Origin: Nocardia paucivorans NBRC 100373
Lineage (GTDB): Bacteria; Actinomycetota; Actinomycetes; Mycobacteriales; Mycobacteriaceae
Assembly (NCBI RefSeq): GCF_000308675.1
Contig: NZ_BAGE01000041.1
Coordinates: 62,001 to 126,000, forward strand
Direction of reading: 5' to 3'
DNA length: 64,000 bases
The notes below the pieces were generated by a model. It searched no databases. It saw only the letters and a list, made by a program, of their open reading frames with translations, and was not told the DNA's origin. This document shows positions 49,483 to 58,096 of this stretch, one piece after another. The position numbers and the translations under genes were made by a program. Numbering within the stretch: the first letter of the stretch is position 1; each line of letters starts with the position of its first letter.

Positions 49483-50457
49483 TCACAAGGGGAATCGCGC
49501 CGCACGAATTTCGGCGATGGTCGTCCCTCTTCGCCGCCGCACCAGCGCGCGTAGGGCGCTCGCACTGCGATACCCGATCCTGTCTGCGATCGTTTCCACC
49601 GTCATCGAGGTGCCGCGCAACAACTGGGTCGCCCGTTCCAACCGGATGTCGTCGACGAATGCCTTGGGCGACATACCGAGTTCGGCCTGGGTCGCCCGCT
49701 GCAGACTACGCTCGGTGACACCGACTTCCCGGGCGGCGGTGGCGATCAGAAATTCTTCCGAGATATGGTCGCGCACCCATTTCTCGAATGCCGCGATCAG
49801 CGGATTTCCCCGGGCCAGCACTTCCGGTATGGCGTAGGCCGCCTGGCTGGTCCGGTTGCCGACCGTCAGGAAGCGCATGGTCCGCTCCGCCAGCAACGGA
49901 CTGACCTGGTGGACCAGTGACAATGCCAGATCCAGGTGGGACAGCACGGCCCCGGCGGTGGTCACCCGATCGCCATGGCACAGGATGGACGCCTCGTTCA
50001 ACGCGACCCGCGGGTAGCGGCGGCGGAAATTCGGCCCCAGCCACCAACTGGTCGTCGCCGGATTTCCGTCCAGCACACCTGCCTCGGCCAGATAGTACGT
50101 ACCGGTGCACGCCGCGGCGAGATGCACTCCGTCGGCCCGCGCACTGCGGATGAGGTCGAGCACCGGTCGACTCGCCGGCGCCGAGACCAGATCCACCAAC
50201 GCATCGGCGTCGAGCACGTTCACCGCGGGCACGATCATCGTGTCCACCGGATGTCCGAGCTCGGACAGCGGTGTCGTGGGAATGACGTACCCCTTGTCCG
50301 ATCGGACCGAGTCACCGTGGGACACCCTGTGCACGCGCCACGCGGCGGGCGGCGATTCCATCTCGGCACGAAGCGCATCGGCCATACCGAAGGTTTCGAG
50401 CAGAGCGCTCAGGCCGAACTCGGCCACACCATCCACCACGAAGATCGCCACATCCAT
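49483..50457 (-). CDS. GlxA-type AraC-family transcriptional regulator
   Basis: 324 residues from ATG 50457, which opens directly with the domain (MDVAIFVVDGVAEFGL); the frame is open upstream to 50868 but that part has no coding character. Residues 1-190 form a DJ-1/PfpI-like amidase-fold domain with the HLAAACTGTYYLAEAG nucleophile-elbow region. The C-terminal 100 residues carry the two AraC helix-turn-helix motifs (TAAREVGVTERSLQRA; SMTVETIADRIGYRS followed by LRALVRRRRG). Members sense small nitrogen compounds or amino-acid derivatives and activate nearby genes; the ligand here is unknown. Direct TCGGACC repeats lie upstream. Confidence 0.9.
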   Translation of the reverse strand: MDVAIFVVDGVAEFGLSALLETFGMADALRAEMESPPAAWRVHRVSHGDSVRSDKGYVIPTTPLSELGHPVDTMIVPAVNVLDADALVDLVSAPASRPVLDLIRSARADGVHLAAACTGTYYLAEAGVLDGNPATTSWWLGPNFRRRYPRVALNEASILCHGDRVTTAGAVLSHLDLALSLVHQVSPLLAERTMRFLTVGNRTSQAAYAIPEVLARGNPLIAAFEKWVRDHISEEFLIATAAREVGVTERSLQRATQAELGMSPKAFVDDIRLERATQLLRGTSMTVETIADRIGYRSASALRALVRRRRGTTIAEIRAARFPL

Positions 50458-51048
50458 GGCGAGAATGGTATTGAATACGCTGCTTTCGACCTTTGCGGAT
50501 CGAAAATCCTGTCCGAGACCGATCCATTGAATCCGTGGAACCACGACGAGCTCCGTTGCACCGCCTTTCGACGGGCATCCCCCGCTGCGCCCCGGAGAAT
50601 ATCGGGACCGTCTCTGTGAAAAATTATCGGACCTACCACAGATATCGTCGGACCCACCTTTCCGGAACGGAATGTTTCCGGCGAGCCACGGGTGGTATGC
50701 CGATGTCGACGGCCACGAGGACCACTGCATCACCCGGCGGGTTATGCGGGCACGAGCCCGAGGACTCGTCGAGGTACACATCCCCACACGGGGACGGTGT
50801 ATCCTGCGGCCGTCGAGACGGCTTCGCCGCATGACACAACCCACGTACCTTTCGATTCGTGATCCCACGACAGTGAACCGGTATTACCACCACGGTGTCC
50901 GAAACGACTCTTCTCCTGTCGTATCCGACACTCGTCACCGTTCGGCGGCCATTCGTACACTTCTTTGTAGACCGCCATCGAACAGTACCGTCGGCCGATG
51001 TCGGCACCGCACGTGAGCACGGACGACAAGAAGCGGAGAACAGCCGAA
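50458..51048. other. Intergenic region with candidate AraC half-sites
   Basis: This lies between the AraC-type gene (minus) and a small plus-strand ORF. TCGGACC occurs at 50627-50633 and 50648-50654, a 21-base step (two helical turns) typical of AraC-type half-sites, with a related TCGGGACC near 50602-50609. I see no gene and no clear promoter in the rest. Confidence 0.35.
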
Positions 51049-51216
51049 ATGACCACACTTCAGCTGGTGGCCTCGGTGGTCGTCGGAATAGAGATCGGAA
51101 TAATCGTGCTCGCCCTGTGCTGGCCTTCGCGACCGCCCTCCTATCGGCACCGCGATCCTCGCCCCATGACCTCACCCACCGGATCCCACCGGAATCCGAT
51201 GGGTGAGCGTGCCTGA
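51049..51216 (+). CDS. Small single-pass membrane protein, hypothetical
   Basis: 55 residues: MTTLQLVASVVVGIEIG opens a single hydrophobic helix of about 20 residues ending IIVLALCWPSR, followed by a polar Pro/Arg/Ser-rich tail. ATG 51049 has GGAGA 10 bases upstream. It stands alone between divergent and downstream genes. The clean membrane helix directly after the start codon is the only support, so this may be a chance ORF. Confidence 0.4.
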   Translation: MTTLQLVASVVVGIEIGIIVLALCWPSRPPSYRHRDPRPMTSPTGSHRNPMGERA

Positions 51217-51375
51217 GACCGGCTACCGCCTGCGCCGCCGAGCGACCGTCACGCAGGCGCGGAGGCGAGCGGTATCCGGTGACCACCGCGGTATCGAAGA
51301 GGAACTGCCCGCGCAGTGCAGCGGCACGGCCCGGCTATTTGCCTCGTCCACATGTTCCGGGTTTGCTTGGTGGGC

Positions 51376-51777
51376 ATGACCGACACTGCGGGTACGACAC
51401 TGTTTCACCAGTCCATGCCATTCACCGAGCGTCTCGGCATCGAGGTTCTCGAACACGGCCCCACCCTGGTGCGCAGCCGCATCGCCTGGGACGAATCCCT
51501 GTGCACCCTCGGCGGGGTGCTGCACGGCGGGGTGCTGATGGCGCTGGCGGATTCCACCGCCGCGGTATGCGCGTTCCTCAACCTGCCGGAAGGCGCACAG
51601 GGGACGACCACCGTGGAGTCGAAGACGAATTTCCTGCGCGCCATCCGTTCGGGCCATGCGATCGCCTCGGCGCGTCCACTCCACGCGGGTCGGTCGTTCA
51701 TCATCGTCGAGACCGAAATCCACGACGACTCGGACAAACTCGTCGCGAAGGTGACCCAGACCCAAGCGGTTCGCTGA
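51376..51777 (+). CDS. PaaI-type hotdog-fold thioesterase
   Basis: 133 residues. It has the layout of the PaaI/4-hydroxybenzoyl-CoA thioesterase hotdog family: MPFTERLGIEVLEHGP, the active-site loop LGGVLHGGVLMALADST (the HGG signature) and TTTVESKTNFLRAIRSG. Such enzymes hydrolyse acyl- or aryl-CoA thioesters in the cytoplasm. The ATG at 51376 (MTDTAG) fits the family start better than the ATG at 51316, whose extra 20 residues are unlike the family. The gene ends 16 bases before the convergent kinase gene, with only a 5-bp inverted repeat between. Confidence 0.88.
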   Translation: MTDTAGTTLFHQSMPFTERLGIEVLEHGPTLVRSRIAWDESLCTLGGVLHGGVLMALADSTAAVCAFLNLPEGAQGTTTVESKTNFLRAIRSGHAIASARPLHAGRSFIIVETEIHDDSDKLVAKVTQTQAVR

Positions 51778-51793
51778 CCTGCGGGTCATGGCC

Positions 51794-53413
51794 TCAGCCT
51801 TTGTGCAGCACCCCTTCGATGGCTCCGATCATCCCGGGTGTGCGGTAGGACAGCGTCCCATCCGGCAGCAGTCGCACCGTCGAGGTGGCGCCGTCGTCCA
51901 TACAATCGGCCGCGCCGCCGGAAAGTCTTGCCACGAAGGTCAATTCGTTTTCGGCGGCCTCGGTGAGGGTTTCGGCGCGCTCACAACGACTACCGGACAC
52001 CTTGCCGGTGTTCGAGGATTGCGCGACTTCCTCGCCGACGGCACCGTTGCGAATGGTGAGAACGATATCGAACGCCACCAGTCCGTCCCGGGCAACGCCT
52101 TTCCATTCGCCCACGAACGCTTCCGGCACGGTGGCGGCGGTGGCACCGGCCGTCGTGGTGACCGTACCCGTCGACTCGATCGCCGCGGTGGTGCCACTCG
52201 GATCGCCGTCGCGCAACCGGATCCCGATCACGAAGGCGGTGACGGCGACCGCCACGCCGACCACGACAACACCCGCGATCATCGTGGCCCGGGCGCGACG
52301 ACGGGGCGGGGACACGGGGCCGCCGGGTGCATCCCATCGAGGCGGTTCACCGAGCGCAGGATGCCGAAACGGACTGTTCGCGAACGTATTACCACCCTGT
52401 GGTGGAGTGGGTGGCCGTATCAGGGTCGGAGCGGATCGGTTCGGATCGACCGCCTCGACATACGGTGGCGGATTCGACCGGCCCGTATTCGCGACGCGCA
52501 TCGGATCCGTGGGCGCCGGCGCGATCGGTTCCGATTCCAGGTGGAGCAATTCGATTGCGCGTCTGCTCACTTCCTCCACCACCGGACCGGGCAACCACCC
52601 GGCGCGGTCGGGGAGCCCGAGGGCGGCCAGGTCGGTGAGCAATGTCTCGACGGTCGGCCGGGCGGTGGGGTCCTTGCTCAGACAGGCGGCGATTATCGGA
52701 CGCAGCCGTTCCGGCAGGTCTCCGAGCCGCGGGTCCTCGTACACCACCCGCCACAGCATCTGTACCCCGTCGCCGGTGCCGAACGGTCCGTGTCCGGTCG
52801 CCGCGTACACGAGCACCCCACCGAAGGAGAAGATATCCGCGGCCGGACCCACCGGTTCGTCGGTGACCTGCTCCGGGCACATGAATCCCGGTGAACCGAT
52901 GATCTTTCCGGTGGTGGTGAGCTTGCTGTCCTCCACGGCACGGGCGATCCCGAAATCGATCACCTTGGGACCGTCGAGGGTCAACAACACATTGGACGGT
53001 TTGAGGTCGCGATGCACCACCCCGACACCGTGCACCGCCGCCAATGCCTCCAGCAGTCCGTGCGCGAGTACGAGCAGCGAGTTCTCGCCGAGCGTGCCGT
53101 ACTGCTCGACCACATCGGCCAGCGAGGCCCCCGCCACGTATCCGGTGGCCACCCAGGGCGGGTCGGTGTCCACATCGGCGTCGAGCACCGGCGCGGTGAA
53201 CCGGCCGTCGATCCGACGCGCCACGGCGACCTCGCGCCGGAACCGCTCCCGGAATTCGTGGTCGATCATGTCCGGTCGGATGACCTTGACCGCGACGGTG
53301 CGTCCGCCCGGGTTCCGCCCGAGATAGACCCGCCCCATGCCCCCGGTGCCGAGCACACCGAGTAGCCGATAGTCCCCGATCCACGTCGGATCGTGGATAC
53401 CGAGAGATTGCAT
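51794..53413 (-). CDS. Transmembrane Ser/Thr protein kinase (PknB type)
   Basis: 539 residues from ATG 53413, which has AAGGGAG 9 bases upstream; the open frame reaches 53542 without a better start. Kinase domain at 15-265: Gly loop GVLGTGGMGRVYLG, Lys43 in AVKVIRP, HRDLKPSN with Asp136, DFG at 153-155 and the activation-segment Thr run KLTTTGKI. A Pro-rich juxtamembrane linker (about 295-375) precedes one membrane helix at 377-398 (IAGVVVVGVAVAVTAFVIG). A secreted domain of about 140 residues follows, with two Cys (SRCERAETL, AADCMDDG) and a closing LLPDGTLSYRTPG, similar to ligand or stress-sensing modules on actinobacterial kinases. All catalytic residues are intact. Confidence 0.93.
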   Translation of the reverse strand: MQSLGIHDPTWIGDYRLLGVLGTGGMGRVYLGRNPGGRTVAVKVIRPDMIDHEFRERFRREVAVARRIDGRFTAPVLDADVDTDPPWVATGYVAGASLADVVEQYGTLGENSLLVLAHGLLEALAAVHGVGVVHRDLKPSNVLLTLDGPKVIDFGIARAVEDSKLTTTGKIIGSPGFMCPEQVTDEPVGPAADIFSFGGVLVYAATGHGPFGTGDGVQMLWRVVYEDPRLGDLPERLRPIIAACLSKDPTARPTVETLLTDLAALGLPDRAGWLPGPVVEEVSRRAIELLHLESEPIAPAPTDPMRVANTGRSNPPPYVEAVDPNRSAPTLIRPPTPPQGGNTFANSPFRHPALGEPPRWDAPGGPVSPPRRRARATMIAGVVVVGVAVAVTAFVIGIRLRDGDPSGTTAAIESTGTVTTTAGATAATVPEAFVGEWKGVARDGLVAFDIVLTIRNGAVGEEVAQSSNTGKVSGSRCERAETLTEAAENELTFVARLSGGAADCMDDGATSTVRLLPDGTLSYRTPGMIGAIEGVLHKG

Positions 53414-53727
53414 CCCGCGGCCGCTCCCTTCACCTGACAGCAACGGGCCGATATCGGCTTCCCATCCGCCGACCACCGGTTCTGGACGCTCCCGGTGCCC
53501 GTCACCCCGGGAATCGGTGCCGATCACCGCACGATAACGCAAGATCGAAGATCACAGATTCACAAGGACCGCCGCCACGGGGTTAGCAGCACGGGCGGTG
53601 GGGTCTTAGTCTGACGAGCGTTGTTCGATCGACCGGGAAGCACTCTCCCGCTGAACCGACATGGGCCACCGATCCGGTTCCACCGGCCCTGAATCCGCTC
53701 GCGTGACAGACGACCCCGGAGGTTTTC
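53414..53727. other. Divergent intergenic region
   Basis: This 314-base interval separates the kinase gene (minus) from the MPT63-like gene (plus), so it must hold both promoters. I find the ribosome-binding site CGGAGG before 53728, but no promoter that stands out and no gene. Confidence 0.4.
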
Positions 53728-54225
53728 ATGAAGAAAACGATCGTCGCCGCTCTGACATTCACGCTGATGGTTTTCCTGGCCGATCAGGCCGATGCCCAAC
53801 CTGCCCCCGTCGAACCGGCCCCACCCGCCGCGCCCGCCGCGGTGGACCCGACGGTCCGGTCCGGCCCGGTGGGGACCCCGATCCAGGTCAGCAACGACGG
53901 TGATATGGCCGTCATCGTCCGTCCCACCGATACAACCGTGCCACCTCGGGAAATCGGCAATACGGTACTCACCCAGGAGGTGACCTTCCAGCACATCGCC
54001 GGTAACCCGTCCCTGGCTCCCGATCTCGATCTGTTCCTGGTCACGACGGACGGCGAGCTGATCGCCCCGCTCACGGACGTGCCCGGCGGCCTGGTGGCCG
54101 GCCCCCTCGAGCCCGGCGAGACCCGAACCGGGATCGTCGCGTTCGAACTCCGGCCGGATCAGACGGCGAAGGAAGTCGTGTACGCGCCCGTGGAGGAGGA
54201 CATCCAGGGCACCTGGACCCTCTGA
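53728..54225 (+). CDS. Secreted MPT63/DUF1942-like protein
   Basis: 165 residues. Signal peptide with a positively charged start and hydrophobic core (MKKTIVAALTFTLMVFLA) and likely cleavage near DAQA/QPAP at about residue 24. A short Pro/Ala linker then precedes an immunoglobulin-like beta domain of about 115 residues (VRSGPVGTPIQVSNDGDMAV, LDLFLVTTDGELIAPL, GPLEPGETRTGIVAFEL), the plan of MPT63 and other DUF1942 proteins exported by mycobacteria and Nocardia. The biochemical role of this family is not established. GGAGG lies 5 bases before the ATG. It ends just upstream of a strong hairpin. Confidence 0.8.
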   Translation: MKKTIVAALTFTLMVFLADQADAQPAPVEPAPPAAPAAVDPTVRSGPVGTPIQVSNDGDMAVIVRPTDTTVPPREIGNTVLTQEVTFQHIAGNPSLAPDLDLFLVTTDGELIAPLTDVPGGLVAGPLEPGETRTGIVAFELRPDQTAKEVVYAPVEEDIQGTWTL

Positions 54226-54270
54226 CCTACTCCGACCGCAGCCCGTCGGCGGCGGTCGGTCGTCGATTCG

Positions 54271-54312
54271 TCCGCGTACCCCGGCTCCCATGGACGAGCC
54301 GGGGTACGCGGA
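54271..54312. terminator. Bidirectional hairpin terminator
   Basis: A perfect 16-bp inverted repeat, TCCGCGTACCCCGGCT and AGCCGGGGTACGCGGA, with a 10-base loop, lies between the convergent MPT63-like and MarR genes. There is no long U-tract, as is common for terminators of high-GC actinobacteria. Confidence 0.8.
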
Positions 54313-54369
54313 ATTCGTATGTCTCTTCCCGATGATCGCCTCCTCCCGACGATCGGTGCGCGAACGACC

Positions 54370-54786
54370 TCACGGCATCCCGGCGACGAAACGGGTGAGC
54401 AGCCGAGCGAATTCGGCCCGTTCGCGCTCGGACCACCCGGTCATCGCGGCATCGAACGCGGCTCGACGCCGCGTATGGGCCGCGGCGAGTAGCTCGAGTC
54501 CCGCCTCGGTCAACACCAGCACCGAGCGCCGCCCGTCCGCCTGATCGGCGAGACGCCGAACCAACCCCTGCGCGACCGCCGCCGCCACCAGCCTGCTCGC
54601 CCTGGGCTGATCTACCGCCAGCGCCTCCGCCACGGTCGATACGGTCGTCGGTTCCGACGATCCCTCGATCACGTCCAGCACATCGAACGCCGGTCCCACG
54701 GGCTCCCCCGCTCCTGCGAGCACCCGCCGGGTCTGTCTGCGCCGGATCGCCACCATTGCCCGTTCGATTCGCTCGACATCGTCCAC
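54370..54786 (-). CDS. MarR-family transcriptional regulator
   Basis: 138 residues, a standard MarR length. Winged-helix core: STVAEALAVDQPRASRLVAA as the recognition helix-turn-helix and LADQADGRRSVLVLTEAG as the wing. The final helices (WSERERAEFARLLTRFV) are the dimerisation part. It starts at GTG 54786. The upstream gap contains an AT-rich palindromic operator 28-52 bases from the start codon, so autoregulation together with control of the divergent gene is likely. No conserved oxidation-sensing Cys is seen, so ligand binding is the likelier signal. Confidence 0.9.
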   Translation of the reverse strand: MDDVERIERAMVAIRRRQTRRVLAGAGEPVGPAFDVLDVIEGSSEPTTVSTVAEALAVDQPRASRLVAAAVAQGLVRRLADQADGRRSVLVLTEAGLELLAAAHTRRRAAFDAAMTGWSERERAEFARLLTRFVAGMP

Positions 54787-54813
54787 CCGGACATGCTATA
54801 ACTCGGCATATAC

Positions 54814-54838
54814 TTGTAATTGTACAATTATATTACAA
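54814..54838. promoter_or_regulatory. Nested palindromic MarR-type operator
   Basis: TTGTAAT (54814-54820) and ATTACAA (54832-54838) form an outer inverted repeat around the perfect 12-bp palindrome AATTGTACAATT (54818-54829). The whole lies in a strikingly AT-rich divergent promoter region in an otherwise GC-rich window, the usual look of a MarR operator covering both promoters. Confidence 0.7.
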
Positions 54839-54888
54839 ACAGCATATTTATGTCGGGCAAACTCGTATTGGCAGACGAAAGGCCGTCC

Positions 54889-55413
54889 GTGAAGAAACTC
54901 CCCCTCATCGCCGTACTCGCGCTCGCGCTACCCGCGACCGCCTGCGGCTCGTCCACCGGAACTCCCGCCCGCACCGCGCCCGCCACCGACACCGGCGAGA
55001 ACCGGCCCCTCGGATATCAGGTGAAACGGCTCGACCGATTGATCACCACGACCTTCGACCGTCTGCTCGGCGAGACCGGTCTCACCCGCCGCGAATGGCA
55101 GGCCCTGCACACGATCGCCCGCAAACCCGCCACCACCACCGAACTCATGGACGCCCTGCGGCCCTTCTGGGAGGTCGACCGGACAACCCCGGACGACATC
55201 ACGGACGCATTGATCGAACGCGGCTGGGTGCAGCGCACCGTCGACGGCCGATTCGAGCTCACCACGACCGGTCGCGCGGCCCACGACGAGGCCGCCGACA
55301 CCGTGGGACGACTCCGCGGCCTGGCCGTCGCCGATATCGCCGACGCGGACTATGTCCACATGATGGGCACCATGCAGCGGATCATCGACAACCTCGAGCG
55401 CGCGGCTCACTGA
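54889..55413 (+). CDS. Lipoprotein-signal/MarR-like winged-helix chimera
   Basis: 174 residues from GTG 54889 (AAAGG 6 bases upstream). The N-terminus VKKLPLIAVLALALPATAC is a lipoprotein signal peptide with a lipobox-like ATAC at Cys19, followed by the Ser/Thr/Pro/Ala linker usual for exported lipoproteins (GSSTGTPARTAPATDTG). From about residue 40 on, the protein is MarR-like: LGYQVKRLDRLITTTFDRLL, LTRREWQALHTIARKPATTT, then the wing VDGRFELTTTGRAAHDEA and a C-terminal helix. A DNA-binding fold behind an export signal is contradictory. Either it is a real surface protein that reuses the fold, or translation begins later and the signal is fortuitous. The gene is divergent from the MarR gene and shares its operator region. 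Confidence 0.75.
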   Translation: MKKLPLIAVLALALPATACGSSTGTPARTAPATDTGENRPLGYQVKRLDRLITTTFDRLLGETGLTRREWQALHTIARKPATTTELMDALRPFWEVDRTTPDDITDALIERGWVQRTVDGRFELTTTGRAAHDEAADTVGRLRGLAVADIADADYVHMMGTMQRIIDNLERAAH

Positions 55414-55453
55414 GCAATACGGGCCGAGCGGCGCTGCGACGATCCGGCAACCG

Positions 55454-55918
55454 TCATGCCCGTTCCGGGCTCCAGGTCGTGATCGCCCATATCACCACCA
55501 CGTCCAGGGCGATGATCAGGATGGACCACAGCGGGTAGTACGGGATCCACAGGAAATTCGCGATGATCGACAGGCAGGCCAGCACGATCGCCGTGACCCG
55601 CGCCCAGGTCGCCCCCGTCACGAGCGCCAAGGCGGTGAGGATCAGCAGAATGCCGACCACGATATGGATCCACCCCCACCCGGTGAGATCCAGGTTGTAG
55701 GTGTACTGGGGGCCGACGACGAAGATATCGTCCTCCACTACGGCGGAGATCCCCTGGAGGAGATTGACGACTCCCACGGTCAACAACAGGGCGGCAGCGG
55801 CGATGGTCCCGCCGAAAGCCAGACCCTGCCGTACCGGACTCGAGCCGGATCGCGGGAGCGTGTGCGTACCGCTGGTTGTGGGGCTTTCCGAGCTCTGATG
55901 TTTGGGTTCGGTGGTCAC
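55454..55918 (-). CDS. DUF7144-like four-helix membrane protein
   Basis: 154 residues. A polar N-terminus of about 30 residues, then four membrane helices: FGGTIAAAALLLTVGVVNLL, WIHIVVGILLILTALALV, ARVTAIVLACLSIIANFL and LWSILIIALDVVVIWAITTW. The YTYNLDLTGWGWIHIV stretch between helices 1 and 2 is characteristic of the small actinobacterial membrane family now labelled DUF7144 (from memory). GTG 55918 follows GGAGGAGAA. It is convergent with the lipoprotein gene. No function is known. Confidence 0.82.
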   Translation of the reverse strand: MTTEPKHQSSESPTTSGTHTLPRSGSSPVRQGLAFGGTIAAAALLLTVGVVNLLQGISAVVEDDIFVVGPQYTYNLDLTGWGWIHIVVGILLILTALALVTGATWARVTAIVLACLSIIANFLWIPYYPLWSILIIALDVVVIWAITTWSPERA

Positions 55919-56091
55919 GATCGGTTCTCCTCCACATGCGGTGGGGCGGTGAACTGCGCCGACAGGGCGCGATTGTCGACGAATCCGTCGTCTCGATCAG
56001 CGAACTACCAGTTCAACGATAACCGCGTGGCCTCGTCCCGGAAAGAGGCGCGGCGGATGCGCGGCCACCGGCCTCGTATCCTGGTCGGGTC

Positions 56092-57276
56092 ATGATGCGC
56101 CCGAAACCCGACTCCTGCCCCGGTGTCCTGCGGCTGCACGATGCCGCCGACGGTCCGCTGGCCCGGATCCGACTGCCCGGTGGGCGACTGACCCCTGAAC
56201 AGGTGCAGGCCCTGGCGGAGGCGGCGCACGAGCTGGGCGATGGAAATATCGAACTCACCTCGCGCGGCAATGTGCAGCTGCGGCAGGTGCGGGATGCCGG
56301 GGCGCTCACCGACCTGTTGGCGGGGGCCGGTCTGCTGCCCAGTCGAACGCACGAGCGCGTCCGCAATATCGTGGCCTCCCCGCTCTCGGGCCGTATCGGC
56401 GGCGGCGCCGACGTACAGGCACTGGTCCCGGCATTGGATACCGCTCTGCTCGCCGCACCCCGGCTGGCCGACCTTCCCGGCCGGGTGTTGTTCGGGCTCG
56501 ACGACGGCCGTGGCGATATCAGTGGGCTGCGCCCGGATATCGGCGCCCACGCCGTGGGAGACGACGAATTCGCGCTGCTGCTGGCCGGACGGGACAGCGG
56601 CGTTCGGGTCTCGCCGGCCGAAACCGTCGAGGTATTGCTGGCCGCGGCGCACGGTTTCCTCGAGCTGAGCAATGGGCAGTGGCGGCTGCACGAGATCGAC
56701 AACGGCATCGAACGCCTGGTCGAGCTGCTCGGTCTGTCCCCGGGTCCGGACCGGATCGACCCCCCCACACGAACCGAACCCCCGATCGGGTGGCTGCCCC
56801 AGGACGACGGTCTGGTCGCCCTGGGTGCCGGTGTACGATTTGGGTCCCTGCCCGCCCGGACGGCCGAGTTCGTCGCCGCGATCGAACGCCCGGTGCTGAT
56901 CACCCCGTGGCGTGGTCTCGTCATCACCGATCTCGAGGAATGGCCCGCCGAACAGGTGGTTCGAGTGCTGGCACCCATGGGATTGATCTTCGACGCCGCC
57001 TCGCCATGGCTGGATATCACCGCCTGCGCCGGCCTGCCCGGCTGCGCGAAATCCCACACCGATGTGCGCGCCGATGCCGCCGAGGCCGTGGAATCCGGCC
57101 GCACCGCCTCGGATATCGGGGTCGCGCCGACGGACACGGTAATTCCCGCCGAGCTGGTCACCACCTCCGGCCGCCAACACTGGTCCGGCTGCGACCGTCG
57201 CTGCGGGCGCCCACCGGGCCCGGTCACAGAGGTCACCGCCGGTCCCGCCGGCTATCGGGTCACCACCGCCGACTGA
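56092..57276 (+). CDS. cobG: Precorrin-3B synthase CobG
   Basis: 394 residues. CobG is the iron-sulfur mono-oxygenase that converts precorrin-3A to precorrin-3B in the aerobic cobalamin pathway. It belongs to the sulfite/nitrite reductase fold: DGPLARIRLPGGRLTPEQ, the ferredoxin-like half with GDGNIELTSRGNVQLR, RNIVASPLSG, and the 4Fe-4S ligand sets DITACAGLPGCAKS and HWSGCDRRCG. It starts at ATG 56092 (or the next codon). The usual neighbours cobH and cobI do not follow; a GNAT gene does. cobN, which is commonly close to cobG in mycobacteria, lies 53 kb away in divergent orientation. No B12 riboswitch precedes it. Confidence 0.93.
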   Translation: MMRPKPDSCPGVLRLHDAADGPLARIRLPGGRLTPEQVQALAEAAHELGDGNIELTSRGNVQLRQVRDAGALTDLLAGAGLLPSRTHERVRNIVASPLSGRIGGGADVQALVPALDTALLAAPRLADLPGRVLFGLDDGRGDISGLRPDIGAHAVGDDEFALLLAGRDSGVRVSPAETVEVLLAAAHGFLELSNGQWRLHEIDNGIERLVELLGLSPGPDRIDPPTRTEPPIGWLPQDDGLVALGAGVRFGSLPARTAEFVAAIERPVLITPWRGLVITDLEEWPAEQVVRVLAPMGLIFDAASPWLDITACAGLPGCAKSHTDVRADAAEAVESGRTASDIGVAPTDTVIPAELVTTSGRQHWSGCDRRCGRPPGPVTEVTAGPAGYRVTTAD

Positions 57277-57343
57277 CCGTATCCGGGCGTGCTCGGCTCG
57301 AAAATCGGTTGGCCGCGCGCACCATCGGCGCGAGGATTCCCCC

Positions 57344-57847
57344 ATGATCCGTATGACGTCGGAAGCCGACCTGCCCGTACTACGGGATATCGAACGCGCC
57401 GCGGGAAGGCAGTTCGCCGAGATCGGCATGATGACGGTCGCCACGGACGAACCACCCGCGCCGGAGGTATTCGCCGAGCGCCATTCGCACGGCCGGGTCT
57501 GGGTGTACGTCGACGAATCGGATACCCCGATCGCGTTCGCAATGGTGGGGGTGGTGGACGGCACCGCCCATCTGGAGCAGGTTTCGGTGCACCCGGATCA
57601 CGCGGGTGAGCGCATCGGGCAGGCCCTCATCGGACGGGTGCTGTCCTGGGCGCGCGCCAATGGGTTCCCGACCCTCACCCTGACCACGTTCGCCGAAGTC
57701 CCCTGGAACGGCCCCTACTACGAAAGGCTCGGATTTCGCCCGTTGACCCGATCGGAGGAGACGCCGGGACTACGCGCGATCCGCGCCGCGGAGGCCGCAC
57801 ACGGACTGGATCGGTGGCCTCGGATCTGTATGCGTATCGACGTGTGA
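57344..57847 (+). CDS. GNAT-family N-acetyltransferase
   Basis: 167 residues with the complete GNAT fold: the opening IRMTSEADLPVLRDIERAAG, the central strand FAMVGVVDGTAHLEQVSVHP, the acetyl-CoA pyrophosphate loop HAGERIGQALIGRV (Q/R-x-x-G-x-G/A type) and the closing VPWNGPYYERLGFRPL. It transfers an acetyl group from acetyl-CoA to an unknown amine, in the cytoplasm. It begins 67 bases after cobG on the same strand and may be co-transcribed with it; a cobalamin role is not implied. Confidence 0.9.
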   Translation: MIRMTSEADLPVLRDIERAAGRQFAEIGMMTVATDEPPAPEVFAERHSHGRVWVYVDESDTPIAFAMVGVVDGTAHLEQVSVHPDHAGERIGQALIGRVLSWARANGFPTLTLTTFAEVPWNGPYYERLGFRPLTRSEETPGLRAIRAAEAAHGLDRWPRICMRIDV

Positions 57848-58096
57848 GCGCCCACCACGGCGACACTCACGCCGAATCCGCGTGTCCCATACACGGTTGT
57901 TACGGATCATACGTCCGGCTCGTATACAGTGACTCCGGCTCGGTGCGCGGTGGTCGCGATATCCGCGACCCGGGAAGCGATTGTGATACCGCACGCCGAT
58001 CCCGTCCGATTTCGGACACCGGGTCGGCGGTATCGCGCGGCAGCAGAATTCGACTCTCTTCGACCGGTGAACAGGACGAAGGCGGGAGGTATACGA

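Noticed and set aside
51774..51787. TGACC/GGTCA inverted repeat between the thioesterase and kinase genes as terminator
   Set aside because: A 5-bp stem is too short to support a call.
55919..56091. Possible second cobalamin riboswitch upstream of cobG
   Set aside because: No GCCACTG box or other conserved aptamer element is present.
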